Shown here piece by piece: positions 5,062-5,118 of a stretch of DNA of 5,118 nt. Position numbers and translations under genes: made by a program. This DNA is from an uncultured Eubacteriales bacterium (GTDB taxonomy: Bacteria; Bacillota; Clostridia; Oscillospirales; Oscillospiraceae), in assembly GCA_900554705.1 (NCBI GenBank), contig USIH01000142.1, forward strand, positions 1 to 5,118, in the 5' to 3' direction. The notes below the pieces were generated by a model. It searched no databases. It was not told where the DNA came from and saw nothing but the letters and a program-made list of their open reading frames with translations. Numbering within the stretch: position 1 is the first letter of the stretch; every line of letters starts with the position of its first letter.

Positions 5062-5118
5062 CTTTCAGACTGTCAAAAAAGTCCGTAACCGTCAAAATAG
5101 ATTAACTTTTTAAGAAAA
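5062..5118. other. Right-edge non-coding stretch
   Basis: No gene is visible. On the minus strand it contains CTTTTTTGACAGTCTG (5067-5082), which resembles CTTTTTGGCAGTCTG at 33-47 near the left edge, suggesting two members of a degenerate dispersed sequence. A minus-strand coding region may end just beyond or at the right edge, but no stop codon can be assigned to it. Confidence 0.3.

Noticed and set aside
4966..5088. 40-codon plus-strand frame with an AAGGAG sequence 7 bases before its ATG
   Set aside because: It runs through a strong minus-strand terminator hairpin and the T-run/CAGTCTG repeat-like sequence, and shows no signal peptide, membrane segment or known motif. The ribosome binding site match may be chance.
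4841..5113. 90-codon plus-strand open frame
   Set aside because: It covers the palindrome, both hairpins and the terminator, has no ribosome binding site and gives an unconvincing protein.

Overview
The window looks like chromosomal DNA from a gut-type member of the Clostridia, most likely the Oscillospiraceae/Ruminococcaceae. This rests on strong AGGAGG-type ribosome binding sites, promoters with an extended -10 (TGnTATAAT), a fairly GC-rich coding style, a YugP-type membrane metallopeptidase, an LTAC lipobox lipoprotein with a Thr/Pro/Glu-rich linker, and long dyad-symmetric hairpins in the gaps. The genus is inferred from style, not from a marker gene.

Layout, left to right. Positions 1-123 hold no complete gene but a ladder of overlapping hairpins, the last of which (80-116) is the likely terminator of the first operon. 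Positions 124-1657 are a two-gene minus-strand operon: a TIGR04255-family protein of unknown function (869-1657), then a YugP-like zinc metallopeptidase (124-858). The intergenic region 1658-1814 carries two back-to-back promoters with the same 12-nt extended -10 sequence, one for this operon and one for the plus-strand PAP2-family membrane phosphatase (1815-2741). A perfect hairpin at 2779-2810 separates that gene from the convergent operon that follows.

The second minus-strand operon starts from a good promoter near 4702-4730. It encodes a small secreted protein of 129 aa (4169-4558) and a lipoprotein of 441 aa (2823-4148) whose extracellular part is an imperfect tandem duplication of a domain of about 180 residues. 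Both products are predicted to leave the cytoplasm, so they may act together at the cell surface. No function can be assigned from sequence alone.

Positions 4731-5118 hold no convincing protein gene but are rich in structure: a candidate plus-strand promoter, a palindrome, a GC-rich hairpin and a terminator-like hairpin whose 21-nt core is identical to the one at 2785-2805. Together these could be a small RNA gene of about 100 nt. Near the right edge a strong minus-strand terminator points to a minus-strand gene just outside the window.

No known defence, mobile or biosynthetic system is visible. The items most worth a second look are the duplicated lipoprotein with its small secreted partner, the candidate small RNA with paired direct repeats over its promoter, and the repeated hairpin.
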